A model generated the notes under the pieces. The model was not told the origin of the DNA and ran no database searches. It was given only the letters and a program-made list of their open reading frames with translations. 64,000 nt of DNA. It comes from Planctomycetota bacterium (GTDB taxonomy: Bacteria > Planctomycetota > UBA1135). Positions 55,568 through 64,000 of the stretch are shown here, in pieces. The stretch covers positions 62,001 through 126,000 of the forward strand of contig QQUA01000012.1 in NCBI GenBank assembly GCA_008501825.1. The letters are read 5' to 3'. How positions within the stretch are numbered: position 1 is the stretch's first letter; the number at the start of each line of letters is the position of its first letter. The position numbers and the translations under genes were made by a program.

Positions 55568-55570
55568 CAA

Positions 55571-56326
55571 TCAAACTTTTCGGTTTGGGTCGCAGATTTC
55601 AGGGGGCGCCGCCGCCAGGATGCGGTCCTGCATTTCCCGAACCGCTTGATCCAGGCCGACCAACACCGCTCTGGAAACGATGGCATGGCCGATATTCAGT
55701 TCTTCCAAAAACGGAAGCTGGGCAATGGGGAAAATGTTTTCGTAATCCAAACCGTGCCCGGCATTGATTCGCAAACCAAGCTCGTGGCCGTATCGGGCGG
55801 CGGTCTCCAGGCGCTGCCGTTCCTGTTCTCGGGCGCTTTCCTCCCTGGCGTTGGCATAAGCGCCAGTGTGAAGCTCCACGTAATCAGCACCGCAAGCCGC
55901 GGCTCCTTCCAAGGCTTGCGGCATCGGATCGATGAACAAGCTGACTCGGATGCCCTTCTTTTGCAAGCGAGGAACCGCAGTCTTCAAAGCCTCGGCAGCG
56001 GCCACCACGTCCAATCCGCCTTCAGTCGTCAGTTCCTGTCGCTTTTCCGGGACGAAACAAACCTGATCGGGCACGACGGTCTCGGCAATGGCCAGCATTT
56101 CCTCCGTCACCGCCGATTCCATATTCAGCAAAGTTTTGACCGTTTCCCGCAGCAGGCGGAGGTCTCGATCCTGAATGTGGCGGCGGTCTTCCCGGAGGTG
56201 AACCGTGATGCCATTGGCTCCGGCCAGCTCACAAAGGGCGGCGGCGGTCACCGGATCCGGCTCCGCCGCCCGGCGCGCTTGGCGGACGGTGGCGACGTGA
56301 TCAATGTTGACGTGAAGACGGGGCAT
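55571..56326 (-). CDS. pdxJ: Pyridoxine 5'-phosphate synthase
   Basis: The ATG at 56326 gives 251 residues starting [18 protein letters not shown], the PdxJ hallmark. Further motifs: [36 protein letters not shown] and [14 protein letters not shown]. It condenses 1-deoxyxylulose-5-phosphate with the product of the PdxA step. First gene of a pdxJ-small membrane protein-glycosyltransferase operon; divergent from rsmD. Confidence 0.93.
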   Translation of the reverse strand: MPRLHVNIDHVATVRQARRAAEPDPVTAAALCELAGANGITVHLREDRRHIQDRDLRLLRETVKTLLNMESAVTEEMLAIAETVVPDQVCFVPEKRQELTTEGGLDVVAAAEALKTAVPRLQKKGIRVSLFIDPMPQALEGAAACGADYVELHTGAYANAREESAREQERQRLETAARYGHELGLRINAGHGLDYENIFPIAQLPFLEELNIGHAIVSRAVLVGLDQAVREMQDRILAAAPPEICDPNRKV

Positions 56327-56418
56327 CGCCGGCATTGTCCCTCAACCCTCTCGCCGAAGCCAGACCTCAGGGAAAGGTTGGCAAGCTTGCCCCTCGGCGG
56401 CGAGAATATGCGGCGAAG

Positions 56419-57024
56419 ATGTTGCGCATCACCGCCGGCGAACACCGCGGTCGCCGTTTGCAAGTGCCGTCGGTGACCTCCACTCGTCCTCTGGTCGAGC
56501 GAGCTCGCCAGGCGGTGATGGATCACCTCCGAGATCTGCTGCCGGACGCGGTCGTTTGGGACGTCTATGCCGGAAGCGGCATCCTAGGATTCGAAGCCCT
56601 TTCCCGAGGTGCCGGACAAGTTTGCGCGGTGGAAAGGCATCCGCGGGCGACGGCTTTGCTGGCCCGCAACGCCGCTTTGCTCGGCTACCAAGAGCGCCAT
56701 CAGATTCACCGCTTGGATGCCCGCCGTTTCTTGGATTTGCAGCCGCCGGCCCCGACCCCGAGGGTGTTGTTCTACGATCCGCCCTATGCCGCCTTTCGGG
56801 GACCGGGGCGGGAGGCGGTTTGGCGTCTTTTCTGCCGTTTGGCGGAGAGACTGGAAATCGGTGGCTGTGCGGTGGTGCATACTCCGAAAGGCCTGTTGCA
56901 GGTAGAAGAAATGGCGGCTTTACCCGGTTTGGTGCGACGTGACTATGGCTCCACCAGCTTGTACTGGTGGCATCGCCCTTTGGAAAGGAGTCCCGGGGTT
57001 CACCCCGAAGGAGAATCGGCATGA
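56419..57024 (+). CDS. rsmD: 16S rRNA guanine-N2-methyltransferase
   Basis: The ATG at 56419 gives 201 residues beginning MLRITAGEHRGRRLQVP, the RsmD N-terminus. Motif I WDVYAGSGILGFEALSRGA and the catalytic FYDPPYAAF (DPPY) follow. It methylates G966 of 16S rRNA. The TGA stop overlaps the nagA ATG. A TTG extension to 56335 would overlap pdxJ and is not supported. Confidence 0.9.
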   Translation: MLRITAGEHRGRRLQVPSVTSTRPLVERARQAVMDHLRDLLPDAVVWDVYAGSGILGFEALSRGAGQVCAVERHPRATALLARNAALLGYQERHQIHRLDARRFLDLQPPAPTPRVLFYDPPYAAFRGPGREAVWRLFCRLAERLEIGGCAVVHTPKGLLQVEEMAALPGLVRRDYGSTSLYWWHRPLERSPGVHPEGESA

Positions 57025-58202
57025 CCCAAAGCCTTGGCGTCCGCGGTCGTTTTTGGGACGGACGGGAATTCCGTTCCGGCTGGCTTCATTGGCGGGAGGG
57101 GCGGGTGGCGGAAAGCGGCTTCGGTGAACCCCCGGGCGAGTTCCGCGGGCAACTGCAGGACCTTGGGGATTGTCGCCTGGTTCCCGGTCTGGTGGACACG
57201 TTGGTCCATGGCTTCGCCGGGGTGGACGCCGGTGAAGAACCGGACTTGGAGGCTTTGCAACATTTCAGTTTCGAGCTGGCCCGCAGCGGCGTGACCACGG
57301 CTCTTGCCGGTTTTTATCCCACCCCGCTTACCCGCCTTCGCAGAGTGGTTCCGGTTTGGAATCGATTTCGGGAAACCGTCGACCGCGGCTTTCGGGGTTG
57401 TCGCATTCCCGGCTGGCATATGGAAGGCCCCTTCATCCACCCGGAGATGCGGGGAGCGTTGCCCTTTCAGGCCATCACCCCACCTTCTCGCCAGGCGGCG
57501 GAAGCCTTGGTGCAAGCTTGTGGAGGTTGGTTGCGGTTGAGTACCTTCGCTCCGGAACTGGAAGGCATGGAAGAGGCGGCGGCGGTCCTTTTCCAACATC
57601 AAGTGGTTCCGTCGATCGGCCATTCGAAAGCCGGCTTCGACCATTGCCGGCGTTTGGCCGCCGGAGGTCCGGTGGCGCAAACCCATTTGGGCAATCGCAT
57701 CCTTCCCTTGGCGGCTCGGGAACCGGGCCCGCAAGGATTTGCCATGGCCGGGGGAACCCAATGGGTCGGAGTCATCCCGGACGGCGTCCACGTTCGAACC
57801 GAAACCTTGAAACTCTGGTCCGATCATCCGGTTCTCGGCCCTCGTTTGATGTATCAAAGTGATGCCCTTTCCCACGCCGGCCTCCCGGCGCAAAAATTTC
57901 TGGCCGGCGGCCAGTGGTTACACCGGGATGGAGCCGTGGCTCGAGATGCGGACGGCGGTTTGGGCGGTGGTTTGGATTCCCTTTGGACCAGTTTGTCCTG
58001 GCGCTTGAGCGAGGGTTCGCTGAGCTGGAGCCAGGTGCTTCAAGGGGCTTGTTTTACGCCGGGAAATTTGGTCGGGGACTGCGGAACTTTGGAAGTCGGC
58101 ATGCCGGCGGATTTCCTTGCCGTGGAGGATGACTTAAGCTTGGCCGGAGTTTGGCTCGGCGGGCGTCCGGTTCCCCGAGCCGGCGGCCCGGCTCGGGCTT
58201 AA
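57021..58202 (+). CDS. nagA: N-acetylglucosamine-6-phosphate deacetylase
   Basis: The ATG at 57021 overlaps the rsmD stop and gives 393 residues. Amidohydrolase motifs: DTLVHGFAGVDAGE, HMEGPFIHPEMRGA (metal-binding E135), SIGHSKAG (H201), AQTHLGNR (H222) and YQSDALSHAG (catalytic D281). It acts in amino-sugar recycling, producing glucosamine-6-phosphate. The role of this housekeeping enzyme in an operon with RNA-ligation genes is unclear. Confidence 0.85.
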   Translation: MTQSLGVRGRFWDGREFRSGWLHWREGRVAESGFGEPPGEFRGQLQDLGDCRLVPGLVDTLVHGFAGVDAGEEPDLEALQHFSFELARSGVTTALAGFYPTPLTRLRRVVPVWNRFRETVDRGFRGCRIPGWHMEGPFIHPEMRGALPFQAITPPSRQAAEALVQACGGWLRLSTFAPELEGMEEAAAVLFQHQVVPSIGHSKAGFDHCRRLAAGGPVAQTHLGNRILPLAAREPGPQGFAMAGGTQWVGVIPDGVHVRTETLKLWSDHPVLGPRLMYQSDALSHAGLPAQKFLAGGQWLHRDGAVARDADGGLGGGLDSLWTSLSWRLSEGSLSWSQVLQGACFTPGNLVGDCGTLEVGMPADFLAVEDDLSLAGVWLGGRPVPRAGGPARA

Positions 58203-58232
58203 TGCAACCGGTTCTTCAACTTCCTGTTCACC

Positions 58233-58670
58233 ATGGTTTGGCGATTCATCGACCATACCGCCGACGTTCTGATCGAAGTCCAAGGCCAAGATTGGCCCCA
58301 CTTGTTGCGAGAAGCGGTGGACGCATTTCGCGCCTACCTGACTGGAACTGATTCGCTGGCGGATGAGGCCAAAGAGTCGAAAGACGATCGTTTGGTCGAA
58401 TTGGAAATTACCGGCGAGGAAGTCGCCGATTTGTGGGTCCGTTGGTGGCGGGCTTTGCTGCGCTTGTGGACGGTGGAGGAAGTTTATCCGCTCGGGGTCA
58501 TGGAACTGTCCTGTACCGATCATCGTTTGCAGGCCAAAGTGGCCACGCGAAGCCTTGAGCATTTGGATTGGGAATTGTGCGAAGATGTCAAAGCCGTCAC
58601 TTGGCATCAAGCTGAGGTTCAGCAACAATCGGACGGCTTTTGGCGCGGTACCATCGTCCTAGACCTTTAA
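58233..58670 (+). CDS. Archease
   Basis: 145 residues with the archease/MTH1598 fold signature FIDHTADVLIEVQG at the start and LELDL-like strands, ending with KAVTWHQAEVQQQSDG and a C-terminal acidic IVLDL (metal-binding Asp). Archease activates the RtcB RNA ligase, whose gene follows 4 nt later. Confidence 0.9.
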   Translation: MVWRFIDHTADVLIEVQGQDWPHLLREAVDAFRAYLTGTDSLADEAKESKDDRLVELEITGEEVADLWVRWWRALLRLWTVEEVYPLGVMELSCTDHRLQAKVATRSLEHLDWELCEDVKAVTWHQAEVQQQSDGFWRGTIVLDL

Positions 58671-58674
58671 AACC

Positions 58675-60108
58675 ATGTCTGAATACCATCGCATCCATGA
58701 TCATTTGTGGGAACTGCCGGCTCGCGGACCGATGCGGGTACCGGGGCGAGTTTACGCTTCCGCCGAACTCATGCGGGAACTGCGGGACGACCCTTGTTTA
58801 GAGCAAGTCCGCAACGTTGCTTGCCTTCCCGGTATCGTCGGCTACTCCATGGCCATGCCGGACATCCATTGGGGCTATGGTTTTCCCATCGGCGGAGTCG
58901 CGGCTTTCGATCCCAAAGATGCCGGAGTCATTTCGCCTGGGGGAGTGGGTTTCGACATCAATTGCGGCGTTCGCTTGCTTCGTGTTCGAGGGGTAAAAGA
59001 AAAGCGCATGCGGCGCAAGGGGCCGGAATTGGCCCAGGCTTTGCTCGAAGCAGTGCCTGCTGGAGTCGGTCGCGGCGGAGCTTTGAAGCTGACTCCGGAG
59101 GATTTGGACCAAGTGGCACTCAAGGGTGCCGCTTGGATGGTGGAAAACGGATTCGGCCGGCCCCAAGACCTGGATCATTGTGAAGAAGGCGGGCAGGCTT
59201 CCTGGGCCCAACCGAAAAACGTGTCCAGCGACGCCAAGAAACGTGCGCGCAATCAACTGGGAACTCTCGGCTCCGGCAACCACTTTTTGGAAGTGCAGGT
59301 GGTGGATGAGATTCACGACCCTGAGGGCGCGGAGCATCTGCAATTAGAGGAAGGTAGTCTCACGGTTTTGATTCATACCGGTTCCCGGGGCTTTGGCCAT
59401 CAAATCTGTGACGATTACCTCGACGTGATGATCCGGGCGTCCAAAGACTATGGTTTGGAATTGCCGGACAAGCAGCTTTGTGCCGCTCCTTTTGAAAGCG
59501 GACCCGGCCAAGATTACTTCCAAAGCATGGGCGCCGGCATGAACTTCGCGTTCGCCAACCGGCAGTTGATCACGCATCGGGTGCGGGAAGTACTGCAAGA
59601 GTTTTTCGGACCGGAATGCGATGCCGATTTGATTTACGATGTTTGTCACAACATCGCCAAAAAGGAAGAGCATTACGTCGGAGAAAGCAAAAAGGAAGTC
59701 GTGGTGCACCGCAAAGGAGCCACCCGAGCCTTTGGGCCGGGCCACCCCTTGGTGCCGCCGGCTTATCGCCAGATCGGTCAACCGGTTTTAGTTCCGGGAG
59801 ACATGGGTAGGTACTCCTACTTGTTGTTGGGCCAGGAAGGGGCCGAGCGGCATACCTTTGCTTCTTGCTGCCATGGAGCCGGCCGGCGCTTGAGTCGTAC
59901 ACAAGCCCGCAAGCGTTCTCAGGGAAGAAACATTCAAAAAGAATTGGCTTCGCAAGGCATTTGCCTGCAAGCCTTCGGGCGGCGCACGGTGGGGGAGGAG
60001 ATCAGCGAGGCTTACAAAGACGTTGCCGACGTAGTGGCTTCGGTCGCCGCCGCCGGTTTGGCTCGAATCGTCGCTCGCCTGCGCCCGGCCGTCGTCGTCA
60101 AGGGCTAG
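58675..60108 (+). CDS. rtcB: RNA-splicing ligase RtcB
   Basis: 477 residues. The RtcB motifs are all present: GGVGFDINCGVRLLR (Mn-binding, with the DxNCG core), LGTLGSGNHFLEVQ, LIHTGSRGFGHQI, DVCHNIAKKE and SCCHGAGRRLSR, whose His is guanylylated. RtcB joins 2',3'-cyclic-phosphate RNA ends to 5'-OH ends. Coupled with archease upstream. Its 3' end overlaps the convergent DUF1080 gene by 11 bp. Confidence 0.95.
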   Translation: MSEYHRIHDHLWELPARGPMRVPGRVYASAELMRELRDDPCLEQVRNVACLPGIVGYSMAMPDIHWGYGFPIGGVAAFDPKDAGVISPGGVGFDINCGVRLLRVRGVKEKRMRRKGPELAQALLEAVPAGVGRGGALKLTPEDLDQVALKGAAWMVENGFGRPQDLDHCEEGGQASWAQPKNVSSDAKKRARNQLGTLGSGNHFLEVQVVDEIHDPEGAEHLQLEEGSLTVLIHTGSRGFGHQICDDYLDVMIRASKDYGLELPDKQLCAAPFESGPGQDYFQSMGAGMNFAFANRQLITHRVREVLQEFFGPECDADLIYDVCHNIAKKEEHYVGESKKEVVVHRKGATRAFGPGHPLVPPAYRQIGQPVLVPGDMGRYSYLLLGQEGAERHTFASCCHGAGRRLSRTQARKRSQGRNIQKELASQGICLQAFGRRTVGEEISEAYKDVADVVASVAAAGLARIVARLRPAVVVKG

Positions 60109-60766
60109 TTCTTCCAAGCGAACCAAGCGGCCGCCAGCGAATCGAAGCCAGGGAAGTACTGGTGGCGAAGCTGGCGATGCCCAGCGGGCGACTCAAGGAG
60201 ACTTCGGGTCGCAAACTCAACCGGCGCCCGCTCAAGTCCTGATCCAGAAAAGCTTCGTCGTCCAACCAAACTTGGATTCGATGGCGCCGGACTTGGATTC
60301 GGATTCGGTAGTCCTTTCCGGTTTCGAATCGTCGATAGCGCACGCTTTCATTGGCGGAGGCGTCTTCTCCGTCCAGGCAGGAAAGACCGCAGGTGGCGCC
60401 TCCCCATCCGCCCAGGATCAAAGTCAGGAATTCTTCTCCCACCGGAAAGGTCAAACCGCAGAAGAAATCGCTGCCGTCCAGGCGCGCGGCCACCAATTCA
60501 AGTTCGTAATCGAGCCGGAACGGGGGTTCACCTTGCCATGTAATTCCGGTTAGAGGGAAGCCGAAAGGAAGCAGCAGCCGGCCGTTTTCAATTCGGACTT
60601 CCGCTTCCCCTCCAAAAGCGGTGGCTTGCCAGGGTGCCAATTGTTTGCCGTCGAAAAGCTCCTGCCAGGGCGGATGGCTTTCGAATGCTTGGGGATCTGC
60701 TTGAACGCAAGCCAAGGTGATGAAAACCGAGGCGATCCACGCCATGAAAAAACTTCGACCGATCAT
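60098..60766 (-). CDS. Secreted DUF1080 (3-keto-disaccharide hydrolase-like) protein
   Basis: The ATG at 60766 overlaps the PadR stop (ATGA) and gives 222 residues with a signal peptide (FFMAWIASVFITLACVQA). The concanavalin-like DUF1080 fold shows WQELFDGKQLAPWQ at the N-terminus, EVRIENGRLLLPFG and GIASFATSTSLASIRWRPL at the end. The domain is abundant in Planctomycetota and has been linked to 3-keto-disaccharide hydrolysis. Confidence 0.75.
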   Translation of the reverse strand: MIGRSFFMAWIASVFITLACVQADPQAFESHPPWQELFDGKQLAPWQATAFGGEAEVRIENGRLLLPFGFPLTGITWQGEPPFRLDYELELVAARLDGSDFFCGLTFPVGEEFLTLILGGWGGATCGLSCLDGEDASANESVRYRRFETGKDYRIRIQVRRHRIQVWLDDEAFLDQDLSGRRLSLRPEVSLSRPLGIASFATSTSLASIRWRPLGSLGRTSP

Positions 60767-61335
60767 GGTGCCGGTTCCTGAAGTCGTTGCAGGACGGATT
60801 CCACCTGATCCAGCCATTGTCTTTCCTGGCGGAATTGCTGCAGACAAAGTTCGACCATGAGCGATGCCGGACATGGCTCCCCTTGGCTGGCCTTCAGAAT
60901 TTCCCGCAAAGAGACTTCTTCCTTGGCGATTTCTTGGCTCAAGAATTGGCGGCGTTCTTGGACCATGGACCGCCGTGCCGACCGCGGAAGTTGATGGGCC
61001 AAAGCCAGCCAAGTGATGAAAGGAGTTGGGATGCGCTTTCGGGCCCAATGGCGAAACGACAAGGCTTCGACTAGCACTCGTTTTCCCGCCTCGGTAACCG
61101 CATAGACTTGGCGAGCCGGGCCTTCTCCGCCGCTTTCGGCCTGGCCGGACAACCATCCGAGGCGTTCTCCCTTGCGCAGGGAGTAATAGACCTGAGGCCG
61201 GGATAAAGCCGCCCAATCTTCGACTTCACAGCGTTGCAACTCTTGGTTGAGCGCGTAACCGTGACTGGGGCGGTCGGTCAGGAAACTGAGCACCACCAAG
61301 TCGCAAGCGGTCGCTTCGGAAGACTCCGGCGTCAT
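60763..61335 (-). CDS. PadR-family transcriptional regulator
   Basis: The ATG at 61335 gives 190 residues. N-terminal winged helix with LVVLSFLTDRPSHGYALNQEL and LSRPQVYYSLRKGERLGWL, C-terminal helical domain with the usual PadR acidic helix pattern. It overlaps both its neighbours by ATGA, so it is probably co-transcribed with the DUF1080 gene and the HHH gene. It may respond to a small ligand. Confidence 0.85.
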   Translation of the reverse strand: MTPESSEATACDLVVLSFLTDRPSHGYALNQELQRCEVEDWAALSRPQVYYSLRKGERLGWLSGQAESGGEGPARQVYAVTEAGKRVLVEALSFRHWARKRIPTPFITWLALAHQLPRSARRSMVQERRQFLSQEIAKEEVSLREILKASQGEPCPASLMVELCLQQFRQERQWLDQVESVLQRLQEPAP

Positions 61336-61619
61336 GCTTGGTTGGCTTTCCGGCGCCGGCTCCACCACCACCATTGGCGCGCCTCTTCCGGTAACTCGGG
61401 ATCTTCCGCTTGAGCGATGGCGGCGGCGAATACGTCCCGGCAGCAAATGTCGATTCGCTCCCGACGCTGCTGGCAAAGGCGCTTGAACAGCCGGTCGGCG
61501 TCCTGACCGATCAAAGCCTTCACTTCGAAGATGCCCAATTCATGGAACGCCGCCTCGATGGCAGGACCGACGGAAACCAGATCTTGCAGGCGGCGGGATT
61601 CGGGTTTGGCGACAGGCAT
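61332..61619 (-). CDS. Helix-hairpin-helix protein of the Cdd1/pathogenicity-locus family
   Basis: 95 residues; the pattern LQDLVSVGPAIEAAFHELGI, VKALIGQDADRLFKRLCQQ and RIDICCRDVFAAAI resembles the PF11731 family of HHH-type small proteins. Overlaps the PadR start by ATGA. Confidence 0.65.
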   Translation of the reverse strand: MPVAKPESRRLQDLVSVGPAIEAAFHELGIFEVKALIGQDADRLFKRLCQQRRERIDICCRDVFAAAIAQAEDPELPEEARQWWWWSRRRKANQA

Positions 61620-61724
61620 GGTGGCTGACTTGAAGCGGGAGGTCAGGATCGCTAGTCTAAACGAGACTAGAAGAGGATTAAACCCAAGTCTCCCTCATCT
61701 CCATCTGGCCTTACTCGGCTCCAC

Positions 61725-62135
61725 ATGAAGAAACTCACCCCCGTCCTTTTGGTGGAAGACATCGAGAGTTGTCTTCCGTTCTGGCTGGAAAAGCTCAAAT
61801 TTCAAATGATTCTCCAAGTGCCTCAGGAGGATCGCCTGGGTTTCGTCAGCCTGCAGCGAGGCGGGGTCGAAATCATGCTCCAGAGTCGGGCTTCGGTAGC
61901 TGCTGACGTGCCGGCCATGGCGGAAGGGGAATTCCTGACCTCCGGCTGCGGCTTATTCGTCGAGGTGGAGGAGAGCTTGGAGCACTATCTTCCCGATTTA
62001 CAAGGAGTTGAGGTCGTCTTTCCGAGACGGCAGACGTTCTACGGGGCCGATGAAATCGGTATTCGATGCCCTGGCGGCATAGTTTTGGTGCTGGCTCATA
62101 TGAGCGAAGAAGCTGCTGCCTCCGAGGCGGGATAG
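61725..62135 (+). CDS. VOC-superfamily (glyoxalase-like) protein
   Basis: 136 residues with KKLTPVLLVEDIESCLPFWLEKL at the start and IRCPGGIVLVLAHMSEE at the end, giving the VOC beta-alpha-beta layout. Metal ligands cannot be assigned confidently; the final Glu of the family is not obvious. Divergent from the HHH-PadR-DUF1080 operon. Confidence 0.7.
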   Translation: MKKLTPVLLVEDIESCLPFWLEKLKFQMILQVPQEDRLGFVSLQRGGVEIMLQSRASVAADVPAMAEGEFLTSGCGLFVEVEESLEHYLPDLQGVEVVFPRRQTFYGADEIGIRCPGGIVLVLAHMSEEAAASEAG

Positions 62136-62168
62136 GCTCCCCCTAGGCTCAAGGCCGGCCAAAAAAGA

Positions 62169-62208
62169 TGGAGCCTCTGGCGCAATCCCCATGGCGCCAA
62201 AGGCTCCA
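62169..62208 (+). terminator. Terminator-like hairpin after the VOC gene
   Basis: A GGAGCC/GGCTCC outer stem flanked by T-A, and a TGGCGC/GCGCCA inner stem with a 2-nt internal loop, followed by AATCCCCTTGTTTGTC. An A-tract at 62161-62166 would also support termination from the opposite strand. Confidence 0.55.
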
Positions 62209-62405
62209 ATCCCCTTGTTTGTCTTTGTCCCCTGGAGGAAATTCGGAATGAGAATTTCCTTCCATTGGTTACCCAACGGTGTATTGCCAGGTGGGCCGCC
62301 GGATATCAGCCTTTTTTTGACAAACTTTTTGGCGAAAAATCCAGAAAAAGTGTTTCCCCCGGGGCCGGCCTGATTTCAACCGGGCCGCTGGAATCCGATA
62401 AAAAA

Positions 62406-62433
62406 GCCCCACCGCTTCCCCTAGCGATGGGGC
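62406..62433. terminator. Second terminator-like hairpin in the noncoding stretch
   Basis: A 10-bp stem with one mismatch and an 8-nt loop, preceded by AAAAAA and followed by CTTTC, the pattern of a bidirectional terminator. No gene ends directly before it on either strand. Confidence 0.5.
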
Positions 62434-62801
62434 CTTTCAATTCCCCTCTTGAAAATTCATCCCCAATGATCAGGAATCCCATGCGAAAGATTCCCGTCAT
62501 CATCTCTTGCTTAAAAAGAAGTGTTCGAAAGATGAAAAATCTGACAGTTTTTTTAGGAAATTCTCCAGATTTGGCAAATTTCCGAAAAAGCTGTCTGGGA
62601 GGCGGTCAGCCTCCCATCTAAAGAACGCGATTTCCCCCTTCCATCCCACATTTTTTTCTGCTTACTTTTCTTGACTCTGGCGATGAACAGGCTGGTTCGC
62701 TTGTAATCTTTTGGGGGTCTTCATTTTTCGACCTACTAAGATGAGAACTGACCCCTGCATCCCCAATTCTCAGGGCTTTCTCCCTCCACAGCACTCGACC
62801 C

Positions 62802-64000
62802 ATGCGGACCCTTCGACCTGGGCTTGTCCCTTTGCTTCTCCTGCTTTTCTCCGGTTTTTGCCTAGCTCAGGCCCCGGAAGATCCCGGCCCCTTTCCCGCC
62901 GGTTGGCGGGACGTTGGCTTTCAAGATCAGCAATTCGGCCGAGGGTGGGTGACCGGCCGGGTGTTCTATCCAGCCACCGTGGCCGGTGAAAACGTGCCGG
63001 CGGACCCGACTTCCGGTCCTTTCCCTTTGGTCGCTTTTCAACATGGCTGGTTGGGCAGTCCGGACAGCTACGATTTGCTCTGCCAACACTTGGCATCCTG
63101 GGGCTTCGTCGTCGCTTCCATCGGAACCGAAACCGGTCTGTTCGGCACCATGAAGCGGGAAGCCTTGGACAGCCAAGCCTTGTTGCACTGGACCGACGGC
63201 GAATCCCAAAACCCGGCCTCTTGGCTGGCCGGCATGTGCTGGGATGGTGATTGGGCTGCCAGCGGACATTCCATGGGCGGTGGCGCTTTGATGTATTTGG
63301 TGGGATATGAACCGAGGGTCCGGACCTTCGTGGCTTTGCAGCCTTACTCAGGCACCAGCCTTGGGGGCTCCGCCGAGGGTTACCAAAACCTCCGCCAATT
63401 CACCGGCAGGGCTTACTACATCGCCGGCGAGATCGACGGCACGGTTCCTCCCGACACCATGGTTTACGACTATTTCCAAAACGCCTATGTGGCGGAACGG
63501 AATCTCTTCTACATGGTGGAAGGAATGGGGCATTTGGGGCCGATCGACGATCCCCCCGATAACGAACCTTTGCCCGGGCCCGAGCAACATCGCTTGCACC
63601 GGCGCCTTTTGGCCGGACTTTTACGAGCGGAAATGAAAGGGGAAGAAGATTTGTTCGCCGTGATGCTGGGAGAAGGCGTGAGTCAAGAACCCTTGGTTTA
63701 CCAATCCGATTGCGAGCAGCCTCCTCTTTGGTTGGAAGTGGAATCCAACGGAGATTTGCAGGTGGGTTTGGCCGGAGCCGGGGACGACACCCTGATGTTG
63801 GCTTGGTCGCTGATTGCCGATCAACAGCAAACCCAATATGGCTTGCTGGGTTTGGACCTAAGCGGGGGAGCGGTTTTCTTGCAAACCCCGGCCGGAAAGA
63901 CTCGGGTGGCCGATGCCAGCTTGATGGTGCAAGCCGGTTGGGCCGGCCAGTGGTTGTACCTGCAAGGGCTGGCGGTGGGACCGCAACGGGGGCAGCTCAG
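62802..64000 (+). CDS. Secreted alpha/beta hydrolase (PETase/dienelactone hydrolase-like), 3' partial
   Basis: The ATG at 62802 starts a signal peptide (VPLLLLLFSGFCLAQ). About 400 residues lie in the window. The nucleophile elbow reads SGHSMGGGALMYL, the catalytic Asp is likely in IAGEIDGTVPPDT and His in EGMGHLGP, matching the serine-hydrolase triad and the GHSMGGG elbow of polyester-hydrolase-type enzymes. A C-terminal beta-module (from about 300) resembles the planctomycete secretion modules of the kelch and FG-GAP proteins. The gene runs off the right edge. Confidence 0.8.
   Translation, partial: MRTLRPGLVPLLLLLFSGFCLAQAPEDPGPFPAGWRDVGFQDQQFGRGWVTGRVFYPATVAGENVPADPTSGPFPLVAFQHGWLGSPDSYDLLCQHLASWGFVVASIGTETGLFGTMKREALDSQALLHWTDGESQNPASWLAGMCWDGDWAASGHSMGGGALMYLVGYEPRVRTFVALQPYSGTSLGGSAEGYQNLRQFTGRAYYIAGEIDGTVPPDTMVYDYFQNAYVAERNLFYMVEGMGHLGPIDDPPDNEPLPGPEQHRLHRRLLAGLLRAEMKGEEDLFAVMLGEGVSQEPLVYQSDCEQPPLWLEVESNGDLQVGLAGAGDDTLMLAWSLIADQQQTQYGLLGLDLSGGAVFLQTPAGKTRVADASLMVQAGWAGQWLYLQGLAVGPQRGQL

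Larger units (their letters stand above)
62136..62801. other. 666-bp noncoding stretch with three hairpins
   Basis: No convincing gene. It holds a terminator-like stem at 62169-62208 (GGAGCC/GGCTCC and TGGCGC/GCGCCA), a second at 62406-62433 (GCCCCACCGC against GCGATGGGGC, one mismatch, with an A-tract before and a short U-tract after), and a perfect 8-bp hairpin at 62596-62616 (TGGGAGGC-ggtca-GCCTCCCA). The stretch 62520-62600 is A+T rich. Confidence 0.5.

Overview
The window looks like chromosomal DNA of a member of the Planctomycetota, or a close relative. This is inferred from gene content and not from a marker-gene tree. The supporting genes are a ThuA/FAD oxidoreductase, a DUF1080 protein, a PafA-type phosphatase, FG-GAP and kelch secreted proteins with a recurring C-terminal module, a planctomycete-type ClpS, a Tat-exported aldehyde oxidoreductase and a soluble zinc-finger/TPR anti-sigma protein. 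The sequence is moderately G+C rich. Genes are tightly packed with many 4-bp ATGA-type overlaps, and few starts have a clear Shine-Dalgarno site. No rRNA, tRNA, CRISPR array or prophage was seen.

Layout. 1-6.4 kb: a 5'-truncated FAD oxidoreductase, a membrane flavoprotein that carries its own ApbE flavin transferase, and one insertion sequence. 6.4-14 kb: a clpS-moxR-TraB-like operon facing a degenerate H-NOX gene, then a 1254-residue membrane protein with a voltage-sensor-like S4 helix. 14.2-20.5 kb: a secreted thioredoxin-like selenoprotein with an in-frame UGA and a SECIS-like hairpin, an S41 protease, a YugP-type protease, a Tat-exported class V aminotransferase, a PA-IL-like secreted protein and a VOC protein. 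20.5-30.4 kb: a large exported protein, a PafA-like phosphatase, an HExxH metallopeptidase and a PaoABC-like molybdenum enzyme with the [2Fe-2S] and Moco subunits fused. 30.5-36.4 kb: kelch protein, thiE, tandem FG-GAP paralogues and a zinc ribbon. 36.6-43 kb: queG, sigma/anti-sigma pair, pdxA (apparent CTG start) and glnA. 43-52 kb: sulfatase-fold hydrolase, GNAT-like protein, ABC exporter, methyltransferase, clpB and DUF456. 52.5-56.3 kb: two LolA-like lipoprotein-carrier-like proteins, a glycosyltransferase and pdxJ. 56.4-64 kb: an rsmD-nagA-archease-rtcB operon, a small PadR operon, a VOC protein, a noncoding stretch rich in hairpins and a 3'-truncated alpha/beta hydrolase.

Functional links. 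pdxA and pdxJ belong to the same DXP-dependent vitamin B6 pathway, and PLP is the cofactor of the aminotransferase. Archease and RtcB form an RNA-ligation pair. ClpS and ClpB are part of protein quality control. The ApbE fusion, the selenoprotein and the molybdenum enzyme point to substantial extracytoplasmic redox chemistry. The standout observation is the WUGPC selenoprotein: a 7-bp perfect hairpin with a GGUC loop lies 31 nt after the UGA.
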